Assembly (NCBI RefSeq): GCF_022810305.1
Contig: NZ_JALGQH010000002.1
Coordinates: 372,001-436,000 of the forward strand
Direction: 5' to 3'
Length of the DNA: 64,000 nt
DNA from: Rhodococcus sp. ARC_M6
GTDB lineage: Bacteria > Actinomycetota > Actinomycetes > Mycobacteriales > Mycobacteriaceae
Shown: piece by piece, positions 60,239 to 64,000 of the stretch
How positions within the stretch are numbered: the first letter of the stretch is position 1
How the letters are laid out: the number at the start of each line of letters is the position of its first letter
Notes under the pieces: model-generated
Seen by the model: only the letters and a program-made list of their open reading frames with translations
The model's database searches: none
Told to the model about the DNA's origin: nothing
Made by a program: the position numbers and the translations under genes

Positions 60239-61897
60239 TCAGGACATCTGAGCAGCTATCGATTCACTGATTGCGCGGCGTAGCGCCGCCTTGCTGGTTT
60301 TACCGACTCCGGTAACGGGGAACTCCGTCACGAATTCCACGCGGTCCGGAACCTTGTATGCCGCAACGCCTCGCGCACGGATATATCGTTTGATGTCTCC
60401 CACTGTCGGCGCTTCACCCGAGATCACCAGAACGGCGCACGTGCGCTCCCCCAGGTATTCGTCGGGAACTGCGACGACGGCCGCATCGTGAACCGCCGGG
60501 TGTGAGAGCAGGTGGTTTTCGATTTCCTCGGCGGCTACTTTTTCGCCGCCGCGGTTGATCTGGTCTTTTGCGCGGCCCTCGACAATCAGATGCCCGGTCT
60601 CGGTAACACTGACGAGATCGCCGGTGCGGTAGTAACCTTCGGCATCAAATGCCTCGGAGTTGTGCGCGTCCGCGCGGTAGTACCCGCGAATTGTGTACGG
60701 CCCCCGGGTCAGCAGGTGTCCCGTGATTCCGGGTCCGACAGCGTCACCTTCATCGTCGACAACTCGCACCTCGTCATCGGATGAGATCGGCCGGCCCTGA
60801 GTGCCGACAATCAGGTCATCGCTGTCGTCGAGCCGCGTGTAGTTGACCAAACCTTCAGCCATTCCGAACACCTGCTGCAGCGTGCACCCCAGTTCCGTGC
60901 GGACCCGAGCTGCGGCTTCCGCACTGAACTTCGCACCTCCGACGCCCAGAACCCGCAAACTCGACAGGTCATGATCCAATCTGCCGGGAGCTGCCATCCA
61001 TCCCAGCGCGATAGGCGGTACCAAAGACGCATGAGTGACGCGTTCTTGTTCAATCAGCCGGAAAGCGGTAGACGGCATGGCGTCCGGGGCAAAAACAATT
61101 GTGCCGCCAGCATGAAGTGCGCCCAGAATTCCGGGCGAACTCATCGGAAAATTATGTGCTGCCGGAAGAACCACCAACATGCGTGTCGACTCGTCGACAC
61201 CACAGATGGGATTCGACGCTCGCACCGAATACAGGTAGTCCGCATGAGTTCGCGGAATCAGCTTCGAGACACCGGTCGTGCCGCCGGAAAGCTGAAGAAA
61301 CGCAACCGAGAGAGGATCCACTGACGCCGGTACCAGCGCATCGTTTTCCCTCAACGAACCGAAGCTGACAAACTCTTCGGCATCACCGGCAACGATCACG
61401 ATGGGTGGCACTTCGAGCGTCTCGATCACTTCGCGAGCGAGTGTTCGGTAGTCGAACCCACCATGTCGATCAGCGACGATATACGCAGCGACATCAGCGA
61501 ACTCGCAGAAGTATCCGATTTCCGTACGCCGATGCGCGGGCAACCCGAAGACCGGTAGTGCACCCAACTTCAGCACGGCGAACAGCGCCTCGGTGTACTC
61601 CACGATGTTCGGCAATTGCAACAGGACCCGGTCACCGGGAACGATGCCCAGTGCTGACAAACCGCCGGCGACGGCCGAACTTCGCCGGTCGAGATCGGAA
61701 TAGGTCAGGCGTACATCGGCGCCGTCCCCGTCACGGCCCACAACAGCGTCGTTGTCGGGAAAACGTGCAGATGCGGCGGTCAAAAACCCGGCGAGCGTAT
61801 CGTCCGTCCAATAGCCCTGCTCACGATAATGTTTCACCAACTCGGGCGGATACTGCGCTACCGGAGCCAAGGGCTCGCGGGCGATCCTCGTAGTCAT
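60239..61897 (-). CDS. dhbE: 2,3-dihydroxybenzoate-AMP ligase
   Basis: A 552-residue stand-alone adenylation enzyme of the EntE/DhbE type. The P-loop-like A3 core is LSGGTTGVSKLIPRTH near residue 207, which in this family replaces the usual TSGSTG. The A4 region reads LVVLPAAHNFPMSSPG, and the C-terminal lysine lies in TEFPVTGVGKTSKAALRRAI. It activates DHB and loads it onto the aryl carrier protein. It sits between dhbA (36-bp gap) and dhbB (37-bp gap). Confidence 0.95.
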   Translation of the reverse strand: MTTRIAREPLAPVAQYPPELVKHYREQGYWTDDTLAGFLTAASARFPDNDAVVGRDGDGADVRLTYSDLDRRSSAVAGGLSALGIVPGDRVLLQLPNIVEYTEALFAVLKLGALPVFGLPAHRRTEIGYFCEFADVAAYIVADRHGGFDYRTLAREVIETLEVPPIVIVAGDAEEFVSFGSLRENDALVPASVDPLSVAFLQLSGGTTGVSKLIPRTHADYLYSVRASNPICGVDESTRMLVVLPAAHNFPMSSPGILGALHAGGTIVFAPDAMPSTAFRLIEQERVTHASLVPPIALGWMAAPGRLDHDLSSLRVLGVGGAKFSAEAAARVRTELGCTLQQVFGMAEGLVNYTRLDDSDDLIVGTQGRPISSDDEVRVVDDEGDAVGPGITGHLLTRGPYTIRGYYRADAHNSEAFDAEGYYRTGDLVSVTETGHLIVEGRAKDQINRGGEKVAAEEIENHLLSHPAVHDAAVVAVPDEYLGERTCAVLVISGEAPTVGDIKRYIRARGVAAYKVPDRVEFVTEFPVTGVGKTSKAALRRAISESIAAQMS

Positions 61898-61933
61898 GCG
61901 GAGACTCCTCTTCGAAGATTCGACGGATGTTTC

Positions 61934-62731
61934 TCATGCTTTGAGCGTGGCGCCGCCGTCTACATACAGCGCCTGCATGGTGATGTGCGCTGCCCGATCG
62001 GACAACAAGAAGTGCACGGAGTCGGCGATATCAGCTGCAGTTGCTAGCTTGCCCAACGGAATTCCCAGGCGATACGCAGCGAGGTTACCTTCGATCACGG
62101 CCTCGGCACCCGCGGCGTCCGAAGGATCGACCCAGAGTGAACGCTGCATGGCGGTGTCTGTGGACCCGGGAGCTACGACGTTGACCCTGATTCCGTCGCC
62201 GGCAAGTTCGAGTCCGGCAGTACGGACCAGCATTGTTGCGCCCGCTTTGGAAGATCCGTAGGCACCCATACCGATTCGGGGAACCCCCGCAGCGTTGGAC
62301 GAGACGACGACTATCGAACCCGACCGACGCGTACGCATCTCTCGTCCGACGCTCTGCAGGACATTGAGCAATCCGAAGACGTTGACGTCGAAGATGTTGC
62401 GCCACACTGACGGATCCGAATCGAGTACCGAGCCCGTATCGAGCACCCCGGCCACGTGCGCCAGAGCATCGATTGTTCCGAATCGTTCGACGACCGACTC
62501 GATCGCCGTGTCGACGCCGTCTCGATCAGTCACATCGACGACGTAGGTGACGATCTCACCGTCGAACGATGCAGCCAATTCAGCTGCGACACTGCCGAGT
62601 TCAACACCGTCACGATCGAGCAGTGCCAGAGAGTAGCCGTCCGAGGCCAGCGTCCGGGCCACCGCGGCGCCGATACCCGCGGCGGCGCCCGTGACAACTG
62701 CAACCCTAGTGTGCTGACTCAGCGGGGGCAC
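61934..62731 (-). CDS. dhbA: 2,3-dihydro-2,3-dihydroxybenzoate dehydrogenase (SDR)
   Basis: A 265-residue short-chain dehydrogenase. The NAD motif is VVTGAAAGIGAAVAR (residues about 12-26), the catalytic Tyr/Lys are in YGSSKAGATMLV, and the Ser lies in VVVSSNAAGVPR. It oxidises the isochorismatase product to 2,3-dihydroxybenzoate. The Tyr here is within GAYGSSK, as in EntA. It overlaps the carrier-protein gene by 13 bp, indicating coupling. Confidence 0.93.
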   Translation of the reverse strand: MPPLSQHTRVAVVTGAAAGIGAAVARTLASDGYSLALLDRDGVELGSVAAELAASFDGEIVTYVVDVTDRDGVDTAIESVVERFGTIDALAHVAGVLDTGSVLDSDPSVWRNIFDVNVFGLLNVLQSVGREMRTRRSGSIVVVSSNAAGVPRIGMGAYGSSKAGATMLVRTAGLELAGDGIRVNVVAPGSTDTAMQRSLWVDPSDAAGAEAVIEGNLAAYRLGIPLGKLATAADIADSVHFLLSDRAAHITMQALYVDGGATLKA

Positions 62732-62949
62732 AGAACCGATGCCCAGGCATTGATCGTCTGCTCTTCTGCCAACTCTGCAAAATCTGCATCCGCCCCGTCT
62801 GCCCGCCAGCGTTCGACGAGCGTCATGAGGCGGACCGAGTCCAGTCCTTCATCCCCGAGATCCGCGTCGCCGCCGAGTTGTTCTGCCCTCATCGACAGAA
62901 CCTCGGCGACGTCGCGCACGATCCGGTCGCGGTCTACGGTGCTGCTCAT
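62719..62949 (-). CDS. Stand-alone aryl carrier protein
   Basis: A 76-residue acyl-carrier-fold protein with the phosphopantetheine site GLDSVRLMTLVERW (Ser about residue 37). It has the same layout as the C-terminal ArCP domain of EntB. A GGAG site stands before the ATG at 62949, which fixes the start; longer readings are not supported. It would accept DHB from dhbE and present it to the C1 domain of the NRPS. First gene of the leftward DHB operon, next to the iron boxes. Confidence 0.9.
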   Translation of the reverse strand: MSSTVDRDRIVRDVAEVLSMRAEQLGGDADLGDEGLDSVRLMTLVERWRADGADADFAELAEEQTINAWASVLCPR

Positions 62950-63028
62950 TGATCTCCTCGAAGTAGTGATCGACACGCTCGGCGCGGGTCGCATCAACCT
63001 CATTTCGACCTCACACAACCGTAGCGAC

Positions 63029-63047
63029 TTTGGACAGCCTAACCACA
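63029..63047. promoter_or_regulatory. IdeR/DtxR box in divergent DHB region, left copy
   Basis: TTTGGACAGCCTAACCACA matches the IdeR consensus at 14 of 19 positions, with an intact right half. It lies 80 bp from the carrier-protein start, where a promoter of the leftward DHB operon is expected. Confidence 0.7.
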
Positions 63048-63098
63048 TTGGTACGCAAGTACACAACATCAAAACCTGCAACACAATTTTCAGCCAAC

Positions 63099-63117
63099 TA
63101 AGGCTAGCCTCAACACA
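63099..63117. promoter_or_regulatory. IdeR/DtxR box in divergent DHB region, right copy
   Basis: TAAGGCTAGCCTCAACACA has a perfect AGGCTAGCCT core and matches the 19-bp consensus at about 13 positions. It lies 33 bp from the dhbC start and likely controls that rightward gene. Confidence 0.65.
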
Positions 63118-63149
63118 GTAAGTGTCTCGATCAACCTGGAAAGGTGTCC

Positions 63150-64000
63150 ATGTTCGCAGTCGCCGAAGTCGCCGAATACCCGTTGCACACCAACCGATCT
63201 GACACCGGTACGGATTCGGTTTTCTTGCTCTCACGTAGGCAAACGTCGGTACGAACGTCAGGCGTGGTCGAGGAATTCGACTCGGCTTTCGACGCCATCG
63301 AAGCCCTCAAAACCGGGCGCATCGACTCGGTCGTGGGCGCCATTCCGTTCACCTCGACAACCCCCTGTGCACTCATCGCGCCGCTGAGTTTCACCCGAGT
63401 CAGAGGTGATCTACATCACTCATACGGCGTTGATCTTCCACCTGCCCGGGTCACCGATCTCGAACCGAAACCCCGCGCGCACACCGACCGAGTTCGCGGC
63501 GCCATCACCCGATTGCAAGCCGGAGAACTACACAAAGTGGTTCTCGCACGCTCGCTGACAATCGAGACGGAATCACCGATCTCACCCACCGCACTGGCAA
63601 GCCGATTAATCGAACTCGATCAATCGCACAACGGATTCTGCGTTGACCTCTCTCCGGCCGGCGGAAAATATCGCGGACGATCTTTGGTCGGTTCGACGCC
63701 CGAAGTCCTGATCGAACGACGCGGAAATGTCGTAACGTGCCATCCGCTCGCCGGTTCGATTGCGCGCCACCCTGATCCACAGCAGGATGAGACGAATGCC
63801 CGCGAACTGGTGGCATCCGCAAAAGACTTGACCGAGCATGCTTTTGTGGTCGATTCGGTCAGCGCGATTCTCGAACCGCTGTGCAGGTCGTATTCTGCGC
63901 CGAAAGCTCCGGAACTGCTTCGCACACCACAACTCTGGCACCTCGGAACCAAAATCGAAGGAGTGCTGGCCGATCCGAATCTGACAGCGCTGGAACTCGC
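63150..64000 (+). CDS. dhbC: Isochorismate synthase, 3' end beyond window
   Basis: An open frame from ATG 63150, with GGAAAGG just upstream, continues to the window edge (283 codons). Chorismate-binding family features are visible: LQAGELHKVVLARSLTIE, GGKYRGRSLVGSTPEVLIERRGNVVTCHPLAGSIAR and the DETNARELVASAKDLTEHAFVVDSV region, which contains a DxxxxxxL...K...EH pattern of menaquinone/siderophore isochorismate synthases. It supplies isochorismate to dhbB. Divergent from the other DHB genes across a 200-bp region with two iron boxes. The catalytic C-terminal third is not visible. Confidence 0.93.
   Translation, partial: MFAVAEVAEYPLHTNRSDTGTDSVFLLSRRQTSVRTSGVVEEFDSAFDAIEALKTGRIDSVVGAIPFTSTTPCALIAPLSFTRVRGDLHHSYGVDLPPARVTDLEPKPRAHTDRVRGAITRLQAGELHKVVLARSLTIETESPISPTALASRLIELDQSHNGFCVDLSPAGGKYRGRSLVGSTPEVLIERRGNVVTCHPLAGSIARHPDPQQDETNARELVASAKDLTEHAFVVDSVSAILEPLCRSYSAPKAPELLRTPQLWHLGTKIEGVLADPNLTALEL

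Overview
The window is a high-GC actinobacterial chromosome segment, almost certainly Rhodococcus of the erythropolis/qingshengii group. Gene order over 6.3-19.2 kb (pspM-pspA-clgR, pgsA, argA, ftsK, rnj, dapA, thyX) matches the mycobacterial core. A response-regulator-like gene precedes a complete 14-gene nuo operon, as in Mycobacterium. The right end carries a catecholate-hydroxamate siderophore cluster whose adenylation codes fit heterobactin, the R. erythropolis siderophore.

Layout. 1-4.2 kb (minus strand): a UGT-type glycosyltransferase cut by the window edge, glpD and a TetR regulator in one operon, then a PIG-L deacetylase and a tiny membrane protein. 4.4-6.3 kb: the biotin ECF transporter bioYMN. 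6.4-8.7 kb: the clgR-pspA-pspM envelope-stress set. 8.8-19.2 kb: housekeeping genes (cinA domain, pgsA, argA, YciI, TerC, ftsK, a TIGR03085-like gene, rnj, dapA, thyX). 19.3-20.9 kb: a HicB/RHH-like protein preceded by a 12-bp-phased repeat array, an SRPBCC protein, a hairpin terminator and a degenerate receiver protein. 21.1-36.7 kb: nuoA to nuoN, tightly packed with many stop/start overlaps. 36.7-37.4 kb: a YhhN-family membrane protein.

37.4-44.1 kb is the decaying or accessory part. It holds a frameshifted acyl-CoA thioesterase II remnant, a broken DapB-fold dehydrogenase with nonsense codons and frameshifts, and a chimeric open fragment (transposon-associated DUF6262-like joined to a SnoaL/NTF2-like tail). 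Intact genes follow: a methyltransferase, a DUF1214 protein with its TetR regulator and a striking operator palindrome, a small Cys-rich protein, and a PLP D-amino-acid enzyme. An internally deleted endonuclease/phosphatase runs tail-to-tail into the siderophore-interacting protein gene.

43.9-64 kb is the siderophore locus. An aryl carrier protein, dhbA, dhbE, dhbB and a flavodoxin-like reductase run leftward. dhbC starts rightward from the shared intergenic region, which has two candidate IdeR/DtxR boxes. A third, stronger box precedes a 3907-residue NRPS, which is followed by overlapping genes for a binding lipoprotein, an EntS-like exporter and a ferric-siderophore reductase. The NRPS reads C-A-T-E / C-T-(half C)-A / C-A-T. 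The codes I read suggest D-Arg, Gly and N5-hydroxy-Orn. No thioesterase is present, which fits release by cyclisation to a cyclic hydroxamate. The C-T-A order of module 2 is, as I recall, known for HtbG of R. erythropolis PR4; the half condensation domain between T2 and A2 is the least explained structure here. No ornithine N-hydroxylase, MbtH-like protein or sulfotransferase lies inside the window. I saw no tRNA, rRNA, CRISPR array or intact insertion sequence.
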